The position numbers and the translations under genes are program-made. The notes beneath the pieces are model-generated. The model was not told where the DNA came from. It searched no databases and saw only the letters and a list, made by a program, of their open reading frames with translations. DNA of 64,000 nt from Candidatus Eremiobacterota bacterium (GTDB lineage: Bacteria > Vulcanimicrobiota > Vulcanimicrobiia > Vulcanimicrobiales > Vulcanimicrobiaceae). Below, piece by piece: positions 8,000 through 17,923 of the stretch (position 1 is the stretch's first letter; each line of letters begins with the position of its first letter). The DNA is taken from the NCBI GenBank assembly GCA_019235885.1, contig JAFAKB010000074.1, positions 62,001 to 126,000 of the forward strand, given 5' to 3'.

Positions 8000-9071
8000 C
8001 GCGGGCGCGAGCGCACCGCGCGCGCATCGCCGGCCTGCGCTCGACCATCTGCTCGCGATGACCGACGACGTCGGCCTGCTGCAGCACGCGACGCTCGACG
8101 TGCCGAACCGCGCGTGCGGCTACTGCACCGACGACGCCGGCCGCGCGCTGATCGTCGCCTGCGACGCCGCGGCCCGCAGCGCGACCGAACGCGACGGCGC
8201 GCGGCTCGTCACCACGTACCTCGCGTACCTGCACGACGCGCAGCTTCCCAGCGGCAGTTTCCACAACTTCATGGGCTACGACCGCCGCTGGCAGGACCGC
8301 GAGGGGACGCCGGACGCGGTGGGGCGCGCGATTTGGGGGCTGGGCTACGCCGAGCGGCACGCGCCGCGCGAGACGTGGCGCGCGCTCGCCGGACGCTTGC
8401 GCCGCAACGCGCTGCCCGCGATCGCGCGCATGACGTACGTGCGCTCGCGCGCGTACGCGGCGCTCGGACTCGTCCACGCGCTCGCCGCGCGGCCCGACGA
8501 CGAGCTCGCGGTGCGCGCGCTGCTCGACGAGTCGCTCGCGCTGATCGCGGACGCGTACGACGCGCACGCCGGCGAGGGCTGGCAGTGGTGCGAGGACGTG
8601 ATGACGTACGACAACGCGCGCCTGTGCGAAGCGCTGCTGCGCGGCGGCACCGCGCTCGGCAACGCGCGCTACGTCGACACCGGGCTCGCGATGCTCGAGT
8701 TCTACGCCTCGGTCGTGATCGAAGGCGATCTCTTCGTGCCGGTCGGGAACGCCGGCTGGTATCCGCGCGGCGGCGTGAAGGCGCGCAGCGCGCAGCAGCC
8801 GCTCGAAGCGGCGGCGATGGTCGACGCGGCGTTCGCCGCGCTGGACGTCACCGGCGAAGAGCGCTGGCGCACCGTCGCGACGCTCGCGCACCAGTGGTAC
8901 TTCGGGCGCAACTCCTACGGTCTCGCCGTCGCGACGGAGAGCGGCTGCCGCGACGGCATCGGCGAGGGCGGACTCAATCCCAACATGGGCGCCGAGTCGA
9001 CCGTGTGCTACCTCATGAGCGCGCTGGCGCTGGCGAACCGCTCGACGAAGACGCTGCACCTCGCGCGATGA
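7965..9071 (+). CDS. alpha/alpha-barrel protein paired with the GT4 glycosyltransferase
   Basis: The 368-residue product is rich in helices with GYCTDDAGRALIVA, YDRRWQDREGTPDAVGRAIW and GEGWQWCEDVMTYDNARL. These motifs belong to a family of putative (alpha/alpha)6-barrel carbohydrate-active proteins that usually sit beside, or are fused to, GT4 enzymes. Aspartate/glutamate pairs in DDAGRA and WCEDVMTYDNA could be catalytic or sugar-binding. The start codon overlaps the GT4 gene; ATG 8058 is a shorter alternative, but family-like sequence begins slightly before it. Its 3' end overlaps the convergent GMC gene by 59 bases. The exact reaction is unknown. Confidence 0.7.
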   Translation: MRGARSLRPPRNAGASAPRAHRRPALDHLLAMTDDVGLLQHATLDVPNRACGYCTDDAGRALIVACDAAARSATERDGARLVTTYLAYLHDAQLPSGSFHNFMGYDRRWQDREGTPDAVGRAIWGLGYAERHAPRETWRALAGRLRRNALPAIARMTYVRSRAYAALGLVHALAARPDDELAVRALLDESLALIADAYDAHAGEGWQWCEDVMTYDNARLCEALLRGGTALGNARYVDTGLAMLEFYASVVIEGDLFVPVGNAGWYPRGGVKARSAQQPLEAAAMVDAAFAALDVTGEERWRTVATLAHQWYFGRNSYGLAVATESGCRDGIGEGGLNPNMGAESTVCYLMSALALANRSTKTLHLAR

Positions 9072-11016
9072 GCGCGCGCGTCGCGCGGTGCGCGAGCGCC
9101 ATGACCGTCAGCATCGGATTGACGCCGGACGCGGTCGGAAACGCCGACGCGTCGGCGACGATCAGCCCGTCGACGCCGTAGACGCGCCCATCCGGATCGA
9201 TCGCGCCAGTCTCCGCCGACGCCGCCATCCGCGCCGTCCCCATCTGGTGCGCGGAGAACAGCGCCACCGGCGCGCGCTGCGCGGCGCGCGCGCGCAGCTC
9301 GGCGGCGAACGCCTGCAGCCCGGCTTCGCTCGCGTCCGCCGCTTCCAGCGTCAGCGGATCGCCGTGGAGCGTCGAGACGCTGCGCGCGCCGGCGGCGAAC
9401 GCGATACGCGCCGCGGCGGCGACGCCGTCGGCGAGCCGTTGCGCGTCGTCGTCAGCGATGCGGTAGCGCACGTCGGCCCGCGCGTCCAAGCCGACGCTGC
9501 CCTCGCCGCGGTCGCGCGCGATGACGATCATCGTCGCGCGGTGGCGCGCGGTGCTCATCTGCGTTGCGTGCTCGTCGCGGCCTTCCCACGGCAGCGCGCT
9601 TGCCATCAACCCCGGATGGGACGGCGACACCTCGATCACCGTGCCGAAGCCCACGCCGCCGTCCGCAGATGCCGTGAATCCGGCGAACTCGTCGCACACG
9701 GCGGTCTGCATCGCGCCGTGCCACGGCTCGACCGGTTCGTCGAACTGCGCGGAGAGCGCGGTGACCGGATGCAGGTGCAGGTGCTTGCCGAGATGCGGCG
9801 AGCGCACGCCGCTGCGCGCGAGGATTCCCGGCGTGCGCAGCGCGCCCGCCGCGACGACGACGAGCGGCGCGTCGACCACGAGCGCGCGCCCGTCCGCGTC
9901 GACCGCTTCGACCCCGCGCGCAATGCCGGACTCGATCACCACGCGCTCCGCGCGCGTGCGCGCGTAGACTTGTGCGCCGTGCGCAAGCGCGTCGCGCAAG
10001 TACGTCGCGGCGGTCGAGCGTTTGTTGCCGTACGCGCAGCCGAAGCCGCAGTAGCCGCATTGGTCGCCGCTGCACTCGGCGTTGCGCGGGATCGCGCGGC
10101 ACGACCAGCCAAGCTTCGCGCAGCCGCCGGCGATGACGGCGTTGTTGCGGTTGTGCGCGCGCGCCGGCGTCACGCCGAGCCGTGTCTCGACGGCGTCGTA
10201 CGCGTCGGCGATCTCGCCCGCGAACTCCGGGCGTCCGAGCGTGCGGCCCCACTCCGCGGCGAGCGCGGGCGGAAGCCGCAGCGAGGTCGACCAGTTCACC
10301 GCCGTCCCGCCGCCGACGCACGCGCCGGCCAGGATCGAGACCCCGCCGTCGTCGCTCGCGCACAGCCCGTGCTCCAGGTACAGCTCGGCAAACGCCTCGG
10401 CTTCGCGCTGGCGCGCCGCGACCGCCTCGAACGGCCCGCCCGCCTCCAGCACCACCACCCGCAGCCCCGCCTGGGCCAGCAACGCTGCCGCGACGCCCCC
10501 GCCGGCCCCCGAGCCGACCACCACCGCATCGGCCGCGGTCCGCCCGCCGGGCGGCGGCTCCGCCAGCGGAAACGGCTCGCCGGCCGGCACGTCTGCCCGC
10601 GGCCCGGGGTAGCCGATCCGCTCCCAGACGGCGCTGCGACCCTGCTCGCCGGCCACCGAGTACGCCGCGAACAGCGCCAGCCGCCCGAACGCCACGATCG
10701 CAGGCCGCAGCAGCGCCACCCGCGTCAGCCGGCGCAGCGCGCGCTCGCGCGCGGGCCGGTCGAGCACGGCGAAACCGCGCGGAATTCCGGCCAGGGCCAG
10801 CATCGCGAGCGGATTTCCGAGCAACGACAACACGAGCGCCAGCTTCGCACGGCGGTGCGGCGCGAGCCCGTCGAGGGCGGTCGCCACCATCGCCTGCGCG
10901 GTGGCGAGATCGGCGTCCGGCGGCACGAACGTGTCAACGACGGCATCCAGGATCGCGCGCGGTATTTTCGCCAAAGCAATCAGCCGTTTCGCCGCCGCCG
11001 AAAGTGCCTCCGGCAC
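9013..11016 (-). CDS. GMC oxidoreductase, long-chain alcohol oxidase-like
   Basis: This is a 667-residue flavoprotein. The dinucleotide-binding fingerprint DAVVVGSGAGGGVAAALLA binds FAD, and the C-terminal GMC signature appears as SAHQMGTARM and VADASAFPTASGVNP. The cysteine-rich ECSGDQCGYCGFGCAYGNK and the extra N-terminal helical region (RAILDAVVDTFVPPDADLA) match long-chain fatty alcohol oxidases/dehydrogenases rather than choline or glucose oxidases. I chose GTG 11016, where the family-like sequence VPEALSAAAKRLIAL begins; upstream starts would overlap pcrA on the opposite strand. It is convergent with, and overlaps, the alpha/alpha-barrel gene. Confidence 0.85.
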   Translation of the reverse strand: MPEALSAAAKRLIALAKIPRAILDAVVDTFVPPDADLATAQAMVATALDGLAPHRRAKLALVLSLLGNPLAMLALAGIPRGFAVLDRPARERALRRLTRVALLRPAIVAFGRLALFAAYSVAGEQGRSAVWERIGYPGPRADVPAGEPFPLAEPPPGGRTAADAVVVGSGAGGGVAAALLAQAGLRVVVLEAGGPFEAVAARQREAEAFAELYLEHGLCASDDGGVSILAGACVGGGTAVNWSTSLRLPPALAAEWGRTLGRPEFAGEIADAYDAVETRLGVTPARAHNRNNAVIAGGCAKLGWSCRAIPRNAECSGDQCGYCGFGCAYGNKRSTAATYLRDALAHGAQVYARTRAERVVIESGIARGVEAVDADGRALVVDAPLVVVAAGALRTPGILARSGVRSPHLGKHLHLHPVTALSAQFDEPVEPWHGAMQTAVCDEFAGFTASADGGVGFGTVIEVSPSHPGLMASALPWEGRDEHATQMSTARHRATMIVIARDRGEGSVGLDARADVRYRIADDDAQRLADGVAAAARIAFAAGARSVSTLHGDPLTLEAADASEAGLQAFAAELRARAAQRAPVALFSAHQMGTARMAASAETGAIDPDGRVYGVDGLIVADASAFPTASGVNPMLTVMALAHRATRALIARGAASSSSGSPAPARS

Positions 11017-11092
11017 CCGCCGTTTGAATAGTCGTCTGAGCCCTGTAGAAGGCCCATAGGCAAAAGAACCGTTGGCGGCGAACATTGTCTTG

Positions 11093-13255
11093 ATGCTGGC
11101 GCCGACCGAACTTCTCAATGACGTCCAGCGCGAAGCCGTCGAGCATACAGACGGCCCAGTGCTGATCTTCGCCGGTGCAGGCTCGGGCAAGACCCGCGTC
11201 CTCACGCACCGGATCGCCTACCTCCTCGAACGGAAGAAGGTCTTCCCGGACCGTATTCTGGCCGTCACCTTCACCAACAAGGCCGCCGGCGAGATGAAGT
11301 CTCGCCTCGAGCGCATGGTCGGTGCGGCGGCGCGCGACCTCTGGGTCGGAACGTTCCACAGCATGTGCGTGCGGATGCTGCGCCGCGACGGCCGCAAGAT
11401 CGGGATCGCGCCGAACTTCGCGATCATGGACGACGCCGACCAGCGCGCGATCGTCCGCGAGGTGATCGCCGACCTCGACTACGACGAGCGCCAGATCGGC
11501 CCCGGCGCCGCGCTCGCCGAGATCTCGAAGGCGAAGAACAACCTGTGGTCGCCCGAGCAGTACGAGGAGAAGAACCCCTCGTTCGCCGGCGAGCGCTACG
11601 CGAACGTCTACCGCGAGTACGACCGCCGGCTCGCCGAGTCGAACGGGCTCGACTTCGACGACCTCATCGCGAACGCGATCAAGCTGCTCGACACCGACGA
11701 AGAGTCGCGCACCCGCTACCAGACGAAGTTCAAGTACATCCTGGTCGACGAGTACCAGGACGTCAACTACGCGCAGTACCGCCTCGTCGCCACGCTCGCC
11801 AAGGAGCACGGCAACATCACTGTGGTCGGCGACGACGACCAGTCGATCTACTCGTGGCGCGGCAGCGACTACCGGATGATCTTGCGCTTCGAGGAAGACT
11901 TCCCGGGCGCGAAGGTCTTCAAGCTCGAGGAGAACTACCGCTCGACGCAGACGATCCTCGCGGCGGCGAACGAGCTCGTCCACCACAACGCCGGACGCCA
12001 TCCGAAGAAGCTGTTCACCCGGCGCTCCGAGGGCGAGAAGCTCACCGCGTTCCAAGCGGAGTCGGAGCGCGCCGAGGTGCGCTACGTGATGGAGAAGGTC
12101 AAGGAGCACGTGCGCGAAGGCGCCGCGTACCGCGACTTCCTCGTCCTCTACCGCACCAACGCGCAGTCGCGCTACTACGAAGAAGGCTTCCTCGCCGAGG
12201 GGATCCCGTACCGGGTCGTCGGCGGGGTCGGGTTCTACGCGCGCACCGAGGTCAAGGACATGCTGTCCTACCTGCGCTACATCGTGAACCCGTCCGACGC
12301 GGTCGCCTTCCGCCGCATCGTCAACGTGCCGCGCCGTTCGATCGGCCAGCAGACGCTGGCCTCGCTGCTGGAAGCTGCGAATCAGGCCGGCGTTTCGGTC
12401 GGCCAGGCGGTGTTCGACTCGAACCTGCTCAAGCGCGCGGTGCCGAAGAAGCAGCGCGAGCTGGAGCGCTTCGCGGAGCTGATCAACGACCTGCGCGAGA
12501 AGGCGAAGTCGTTCAGCGTGAGCGAGCTGCTGATCGCGGTGATGGAGGAGTCGGGCTACCTGCGCGAGCTGCAGGCCGACGAGACTCCCGATGGCCGCGC
12601 GCGGATCGAGAACCTGCAAGAGCTGGTCGGCGTCGCGCGCGAGTTCGAGAACAACCCGGAGACGGGCTCGACGATCGACGACTTCCTCTCCAACATCGCG
12701 CTGATCACCGACATCGACACGCTCGACCCCGACTCGTCGTTCGTCACCCTGATGACGATGCACGCGGCGAAGGGCTTGGAGTTCCCGATCGTCTTCCTCA
12801 CCGGACTGGAAGAGGGCGTCTTCCCGCACACGCGCGCGCTGACCGACATGACCGAGCTCGAGGAAGAGCGCCGACTGGCATACGTCGGCGTGACCCGCGC
12901 GATGGACCGGCTCTACCTGAGCTTCGCCGCGCGGCGGACGCTGTTCGGCAACACCTTCTCGCACCCGAAGTCGCGCTTCATCGAGGAGATGCCGTCGGTC
13001 GAGGTGATCGGCGGGGTCGGGATCGGTCCGCGGCCGGGCGGCGGGCGCTGGCGCGAGGTCTCGATCCACGAGAACGCCGGCGCGGGCGTCGGGATGGACT
13101 TGAACCCCGGCGACAAGGTCCGCCATCCGAAGTGGGGCGAGGGCACGGTGGTCAACACCGTCGGTGCGGGCGGCGACGGCCTGTTGACGATCAACTTCCC
13201 CAACGTCGGGCAGAAGATGGTGATGTTGAAATACGCGCCGCTGGAGAAGGTCTAA
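11093..13255 (+). CDS. pcrA: ATP-dependent DNA helicase PcrA/UvrD
   Basis: This 720-residue superfamily 1A helicase unwinds DNA 3' to 5' in nucleotide-excision repair and in clearing replication blocks. Visible motifs are Q-motif region LNDVQREAVEH, Walker A AGAGSGKT, motif Ia TFTNKAAGEMK, Walker B VDEYQDVN, motif III DDDQSIYSWRGS, motif IV ENYRST, motif V TMHAAKGLEF and motif VI RRLAYVGVTRA. The C-terminal GDKVRHPKWGEGTVV is the small Tudor-like domain characteristic of PcrA. ATG 11093 is the likely start; an upstream TTG is possible. It is transcribed divergently from the GMC gene. Confidence 0.95.
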   Translation: MLAPTELLNDVQREAVEHTDGPVLIFAGAGSGKTRVLTHRIAYLLERKKVFPDRILAVTFTNKAAGEMKSRLERMVGAAARDLWVGTFHSMCVRMLRRDGRKIGIAPNFAIMDDADQRAIVREVIADLDYDERQIGPGAALAEISKAKNNLWSPEQYEEKNPSFAGERYANVYREYDRRLAESNGLDFDDLIANAIKLLDTDEESRTRYQTKFKYILVDEYQDVNYAQYRLVATLAKEHGNITVVGDDDQSIYSWRGSDYRMILRFEEDFPGAKVFKLEENYRSTQTILAAANELVHHNAGRHPKKLFTRRSEGEKLTAFQAESERAEVRYVMEKVKEHVREGAAYRDFLVLYRTNAQSRYYEEGFLAEGIPYRVVGGVGFYARTEVKDMLSYLRYIVNPSDAVAFRRIVNVPRRSIGQQTLASLLEAANQAGVSVGQAVFDSNLLKRAVPKKQRELERFAELINDLREKAKSFSVSELLIAVMEESGYLRELQADETPDGRARIENLQELVGVAREFENNPETGSTIDDFLSNIALITDIDTLDPDSSFVTLMTMHAAKGLEFPIVFLTGLEEGVFPHTRALTDMTELEEERRLAYVGVTRAMDRLYLSFAARRTLFGNTFSHPKSRFIEEMPSVEVIGGVGIGPRPGGGRWREVSIHENAGAGVGMDLNPGDKVRHPKWGEGTVVNTVGAGGDGLLTINFPNVGQKMVMLKYAPLEKV

Positions 13256-13264
13256 GCCGACGGC

Positions 13265-13999
13265 ATGCTGCGCGTCGGGGTTGCCGGCGCGCTCGGGAGA
13301 CTGGGGCGCGTCGCCTGTACCGCCGTCGAGGCCGCCGGCGACCTGACGTTGTCGGCGGCGTTCGCACGGCGCGCCGGCGTGCGCGTCGACGGAGTTGTGA
13401 CGGACGACGAGCTCGGCGCATTTCTTGCGCACGGGCTCGACGCCGTCGTGGACTGCACGGTCTATCCAAAGACGCTCGACGTTGCGCGCGCGGCAGTTGA
13501 AGCGGAGGTGGCGCCCGTGATCGGTGCGACCGGGTGGACCGACGAAGACCTCGTCGCGCTGGGCGCATTGTGCGACGAGCGCGGCGTGCCGGCGATGTAT
13601 GTGCCGAACTTCTCGTTCGGCGCAGTGCTGATGATGCGCTTCGCGGCGCAGGCGGCGCGCGTCTTTCCGCGCGCGGAGATCGTCGAGCTGCACCACGACA
13701 CCAAGCGCGACGCGCCGAGCGGGACCGCGAAGCTGACCGCGCGCCGCATCCGCGACGCCGGCGCGCCGCTGCCGCCGATCCACAGCGTTCGCCTGCCCGG
13801 GCTCGTCGCCCACCAAGAGACGATTTTCGGCGGCGCCGGCGAGACGCTGACGCTGCGCCACGACTCGCCCTCCCGCGAAGCCTACGGCCCCGGAATCGTC
13901 GCCGCGGTGCGCGCGGTGCGCCAGCAGAACGGACTCGTGATCGGACTGGATTCGATCGTCGACGCGCTGATATCGGAGCCCGCGCGGTCATGCCGATGA
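13265..13999 (+). CDS. dapB: 4-hydroxy-tetrahydrodipicolinate reductase
   Basis: DapB reduces hydroxy-tetrahydrodipicolinate with NAD(P)H in the diaminopimelate/lysine pathway. The N-terminal nucleotide-binding GVAGALGRLGRV and the substrate/catalytic motif ELHHDTKRDAPSGTA (the His and Lys are catalytic) are clear, and GATGW and PNFSFGA are also conserved. At 244 residues the length is normal. It starts 9 bases after pcrA and overlaps asd by 10 bases, making it the first gene of a dapB-asd-lysC-dapA operon. Confidence 0.95.
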   Translation: MLRVGVAGALGRLGRVACTAVEAAGDLTLSAAFARRAGVRVDGVVTDDELGAFLAHGLDAVVDCTVYPKTLDVARAAVEAEVAPVIGATGWTDEDLVALGALCDERGVPAMYVPNFSFGAVLMMRFAAQAARVFPRAEIVELHHDTKRDAPSGTAKLTARRIRDAGAPLPPIHSVRLPGLVAHQETIFGGAGETLTLRHDSPSREAYGPGIVAAVRAVRQQNGLVIGLDSIVDALISEPARSCR

Positions 14000-15000
14000 A
14001 GGTTGCGTTGATCGGCGCGACGGGCGTCGTCGGCGGGACGATTCTGCGCGTGCTCGAGGAGCGCAATGTCGCCGTTGGCGAACTGCTCGCCTATGCTTCT
14101 CGCGACCGTGCCGAGGGCGTGCAGTTTCGCGGCGCGAGCGTGCCGATCGTTGCGGCGTCGCGCGAGCGGCTGGTCGCCGACCGTCCGGACGTCGCGTTCT
14201 TCGCCTCCAGCGACGACGCGAGCGCCGAGCTCGCCGAAGCGCTCGTCGAAGCGGGCGCGGTGGTGATCGACAACTCCTCGACGTTCCGGCTGCGGCACGA
14301 CGTTCCGCTGGTGATCCCGGAAGTGAATCCCGACCACATCCGTCACGAGCACCGGATCTTTCCGGTCGCGAACTGCACCGCGATCGTGCTGACGGTCGCG
14401 CTCGCGCCGATCGCACGAGCGCTCGGGCTCCGCAGCGTGCGCGTCGCGACGTACCAGGCGGTGAGCGGCGCGGGCCGCGCCGGCCTCGATGCGCTGGCGC
14501 ACGAAGAGCAGGGCGCCGCGCCCGACGGCACGTTCGCCGCGCCGATCTTCCGCAACGTCGTCCCGCACGTCGGGAGCTGGAGCGGCGACGGCGACACCGG
14601 CGAAGAGCAGAAGGTCGTCGCCGAGACGCGCAAGATGCTCGGCCGCCCGCAGCTCGCGATCGCCGCGACCACCGTGCGCGTTCCGGTGCGGCGCGCGCAC
14701 AGCGTGGCCGTCTTCTTCGAAACCGAGACGCCGGCGAGCGTCCACGAGATTCACGAAGCGCTGCGTGAAGCGCCCGGCCTCGTGCTGCACGAGCACGGGA
14801 TCGTCACGCCGCGCGACGTCGAGGACACCGACCTGGTCCACGTCGCGCGGGTTCGCTGCGAGCCCGACGACCCGACGGACACGCACTTCCAAATGTGGGT
14901 CGTCGGCGACCAACTCCGCAAAGGGGCGGCGACGAACGCGGTGCAGATCCTCGAGCTGCTGATCGCCAAGGGGCGCTTTGCGGAGACGCACGTTTCGTGA
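13990..15000 (+). CDS. asd: aspartate-semialdehyde dehydrogenase
   Basis: Asd reduces aspartyl phosphate to aspartate semialdehyde, the branch point to lysine, threonine and methionine. The 336-residue protein opens with the NADP loop ALIGATGVVGGTILRVLE. It contains the catalytic cysteine in FPVANCTAIVL and the downstream histidine in VPVRRAHSVAV. I chose ATG 13990; a second ATG two codons later is equally plausible. The stop overlaps the lysC GTG start in the usual GTGA arrangement. Confidence 0.95.
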   Translation: MPMKVALIGATGVVGGTILRVLEERNVAVGELLAYASRDRAEGVQFRGASVPIVAASRERLVADRPDVAFFASSDDASAELAEALVEAGAVVIDNSSTFRLRHDVPLVIPEVNPDHIRHEHRIFPVANCTAIVLTVALAPIARALGLRSVRVATYQAVSGAGRAGLDALAHEEQGAAPDGTFAAPIFRNVVPHVGSWSGDGDTGEEQKVVAETRKMLGRPQLAIAATTVRVPVRRAHSVAVFFETETPASVHEIHEALREAPGLVLHEHGIVTPRDVEDTDLVHVARVRCEPDDPTDTHFQMWVVGDQLRKGAATNAVQILELLIAKGRFAETHVS

Positions 15001-16214
15001 GCAGTGTCGTCGTGTTGAAGTTCGGCGGCTCGTCGCTTGCGACCGAGAATCTGCGTGAGATTGCGGCGTCGCGAGTGCTCGACGTCGTGCGGGGCGGGGA
15101 GTCGCCGGTCGTGGTGTGCTCGGCGCTCGGGCGCGCCCCGGAGCCGTATGCAACCGACTCGCTCGCCGGGCTGCTCGGGCCGGCGCGCGACGGGCCGAAC
15201 CGCGATCTGCTGCTGGCGTGCGGCGAAGCGATCGCGTGCGCGGTGTTCGCCGAATTGCTGACGTCCCTCGGCGCGCCGGCGCAGGCGATGACCGGACTGC
15301 AGGCCGGGATCACCACCGACGACGAGTACGGCGACGCCGAGATCACCGACGTCGATCCGGCGCCGGTGCGCGCGATGCTCGCGCGCGGGATCATCCCGGT
15401 CGTGACCGGCTTTCAAGGCGGCACCCGGGAGCGCGCGACGACGACGCTCGGCCGCGGCGGGAGCGATCTGACGGCGGTCGCGCTCGGCGACGCGCTCGGC
15501 GCGCGGTCGGTCGAGATCTATACCGACGTCTCGGGCGTGATGACGGCCGACCCGCGCCGCGTCGCGGGCGCGCACCCGCTCGAGCGCGTCACGCAAGCGG
15601 AGATGGTCGAGCTGGCCGGAACCGGCGCGAAGGTGATGCACCACAAGGCCGCCGAGCTTGCGCACGCGACGCGCACGCCGTACGTGGTGAAAGGGCTGCG
15701 CAGCAACGTCGGAACGACGATCGACGACGACGCGCCGGTCGACGCGGAGCGTCCGGTCACCGGGCTCACCGCGATCCGCGACGTGACGTTCTGCCGCATC
15801 ATCCAAGGGCTCACCGAAGACGCCGACCGCGCCGACGTCGACCGCAGCGTGCTGGCGCGCGTGGCGGAGCGCGGGATCTCGATCGACATGGTCAACGTCA
15901 ACGACGCCGGCGTGTTCTTCATCGTGGACGACGAGCACGCCGACGCGGTCCGTCCCGCCCTCGCCGACCTGAACCTGGCGCTGCGGATGCGGCCGCACTG
16001 CTCGAAGATCTCGGTGGTCGGCGCAGGGATGCGCGGCACCTCCGGCGTCATGTACCGCGTGGTGAAAGCCGTCTCCGACGCCGAGGTGGACATCATCCAC
16101 TCGACCGACTCGAACATCACGATCTCGATCCTGGTCCCCGCCGATCAGGCGCACAAGGCCGAGCAGGCGCTGCACGACGCGTTTCGCCTCGGCCGCGGGG
16201 TCATCGCTCGATGA
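14997..16214 (+). CDS. lysC: aspartate kinase
   Basis: LysC phosphorylates aspartate at the head of the aspartate-family pathway. The 405-residue protein starts with the kinase motif VVLKFGGSSLA. It contains TLGRGGSDLTAVAL for substrate and ATP binding, and EIYTDVSGVMTADPR. Two ACT domains occupy about residues 265-405 and probably bind lysine and/or threonine for feedback control. Start and stop overlap its neighbours by 4 bases each, so asd, lysC and dapA are translationally coupled. Confidence 0.95.
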   Translation: MSSVVVLKFGGSSLATENLREIAASRVLDVVRGGESPVVVCSALGRAPEPYATDSLAGLLGPARDGPNRDLLLACGEAIACAVFAELLTSLGAPAQAMTGLQAGITTDDEYGDAEITDVDPAPVRAMLARGIIPVVTGFQGGTRERATTTLGRGGSDLTAVALGDALGARSVEIYTDVSGVMTADPRRVAGAHPLERVTQAEMVELAGTGAKVMHHKAAELAHATRTPYVVKGLRSNVGTTIDDDAPVDAERPVTGLTAIRDVTFCRIIQGLTEDADRADVDRSVLARVAERGISIDMVNVNDAGVFFIVDDEHADAVRPALADLNLALRMRPHCSKISVVGAGMRGTSGVMYRVVKAVSDAEVDIIHSTDSNITISILVPADQAHKAEQALHDAFRLGRGVIAR

Positions 16215-17095
16215 AGCAGCTCGGCCGCGTCCTGACCGCGATGATCACGCCGTTCGAGCCGACCGGCGAGGTGAACGTCCCCGAAGCCGTCCGCATCGCG
16301 CAGTTCCTGATCGAGCGCGGTAACGACGGCGTCGTCGTCGCCGGCTCGACCGGCGAGGGCAACGCGCTCGAAACCGGCGAGAAGCTCGCGCTCTTCCTGG
16401 CGGTGAAGAAAGGACTCGGCCCGAGCGGGACGGTGATCGCGGGAACCGGCGGCAACAACACCCGCCAGTCGATCGAGCTGACGAAGGCCGCCGAGCAGTG
16501 CGGCGTCGACGCGGTGCTGCTCACCGTGCCGGCGTACGTCAAGCCGACGCAGGACGGAATGCTGGCGCACTTCGGCGCAATCCTCGAGTCGACGCAGCTG
16601 CCCGCGATCATCTACAACATCCCCGGGCGCACCGCGGCGAACATGCTGCCGGCGACGTTCGCCGAGCTGTGCCGCCGGCACGTGAACGTCGCGGGGATCA
16701 AAGAGTCGACCGGCGACGTCAACCAGTTCACCGCGATCCTGCGCGGCCGGGCGCGACCCGACGTGAGCTTCTGGTGCGGCGACGACTACATCTATTTGCC
16801 GTCATTGTCGATCGGCGGCTACGGGGTGATCTCGGTCAGCGGACATCTCGTCTCGCGCGAGATTCGCGCGATGGCCCAGGCGTTCGACGCCGGCGACGTC
16901 GACACGGCGGCGCGCATCCACCAGGATCTCGCACCGTTGAACACCGCGCTGTTCACGACGACGAACCCGATTCCGGTGAAGTGGGCGATGGGGACCTACG
17001 GCTTCGACGTCGGCGTCTGCCGCTCGCCGCTCGGCGCGATGCCCGACGAGCTGAAAGCAACGCTCGAGCCGCTGATCGCGCCGTACCGCCCTTAG
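16211..17095 (+). CDS. dapA: 4-hydroxy-tetrahydrodipicolinate synthase
   Basis: DapA condenses pyruvate with aspartate semialdehyde. The 294-residue TIM barrel contains the GSTGEGNAL motif (usually GTTGE), the catalytic tyrosine in IIYNIPGRTAAN and the Schiff-base lysine in VAGIKESTGD. The start forms an ATGA overlap with lysC, and the final G of its TAG stop is the first base of the next gene. It completes a compact lysine operon. Confidence 0.95.
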   Translation: MKQLGRVLTAMITPFEPTGEVNVPEAVRIAQFLIERGNDGVVVAGSTGEGNALETGEKLALFLAVKKGLGPSGTVIAGTGGNNTRQSIELTKAAEQCGVDAVLLTVPAYVKPTQDGMLAHFGAILESTQLPAIIYNIPGRTAANMLPATFAELCRRHVNVAGIKESTGDVNQFTAILRGRARPDVSFWCGDDYIYLPSLSIGGYGVISVSGHLVSREIRAMAQAFDAGDVDTAARIHQDLAPLNTALFTTTNPIPVKWAMGTYGFDVGVCRSPLGAMPDELKATLEPLIAPYRP

Positions 17096-17838
17096 TGTTC
17101 AGTGTTCTAGGTTGTCGGGTCGACGCGGTCGGACGCGACGAAGCGGTCGCGTGCATCGTGACGCTCGCGAACGGGGGTGCGAGCGGAAACGGCGTCGTCG
17201 TGACGCTGGGCGTCGAGATGGTGATGGCGGCGCAGCGCGACCGCGCGTTCCGCGACGTCGTCAACTCCGCCGCGCTCGTCACCTGCGACACGATCGGTTT
17301 GCTGCTCGCCTCGCGGCTGCGCGGCGGCCCGCTCCATGAGCGCGTCACCGGGGTCGAGCTGGCCGGCGCGCTCGCCGCGCGCTCGGCCTCGCACAGCGAC
17401 GTCCGCTTGTACTTGCTCGGCGGCGGCGGCGACACCGCGCAACGTGCGGCGGAAGCGCTGCAGCGCGCGCATCCCGGCGCGAAGATCGCCGGCGCGCGCG
17501 ACGGCTACTTCCGCGACGACGAGAGCGACGCGGTCGCCGCGGCCGTTCGCGCGAGCGGCGCGAACGTGCTGCTGGCCGGACTCGGCTCGCCGAAACAGGA
17601 GCTTTGGCTCACGCAGCATCTCGCCGCGACGGGGTGCGGCGCCGGGATCGGCGTCGGCGGCTCGTTCGACGTCTACGCGGGGAACGTCTTGCGCGCGCCG
17701 GCGCTCGTGCGGCGGGCCGGCCTTGAGTGGGCCTACCGGCTGGCGAAAGAGCCGCGCCGCTGGCGCCGCCAGCTCGCGCTCCCGCGCTTCGCTCTCGCCG
17801 CGCTCGCCGAGACGATCACCAGCCGCCGAACGCGGTGA
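17095..17838 (+). CDS. WecG/TagA/CpsF-family glycosyltransferase
   Basis: This 247-residue GT26 enzyme transfers N-acetylmannosamine(-uronate) or a similar sugar onto a lipid-linked precursor in cell-wall or exopolysaccharide assembly. Family landmarks are VTCDTIGLLLASRL (the donor/acceptor region), RLYLLGGGGDTAQRAA, and the strongly conserved VLLAGLGSPKQELWL. The C-terminal RRAGLEWAYRLAKEPRRWRR is also typical. The GTG start shares one base with the dapA stop, so it is probably translated by coupling with the lysine operon even though its role is in glycan synthesis. Confidence 0.85.
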   Translation: MFSVLGCRVDAVGRDEAVACIVTLANGGASGNGVVVTLGVEMVMAAQRDRAFRDVVNSAALVTCDTIGLLLASRLRGGPLHERVTGVELAGALAARSASHSDVRLYLLGGGGDTAQRAAEALQRAHPGAKIAGARDGYFRDDESDAVAAAVRASGANVLLAGLGSPKQELWLTQHLAATGCGAGIGVGGSFDVYAGNVLRAPALVRRAGLEWAYRLAKEPRRWRRQLALPRFALAALAETITSRRTR

Positions 17839-17923
17839 AACGACCTCGCTTCTGCCACACTGCCGCCGCGCGGAAGGGAAGGGCGCCGACCCGCGCGAGT
17901 GAACTTCTTCGGAGGTGACGACC

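Noticed and set aside
10934-13861. Very long minus-strand open frame opposite pcrA and dapB
   Set aside because: pcrA and dapB have full motif sets on the plus strand; this frame is the low-complexity mirror common at high GC.
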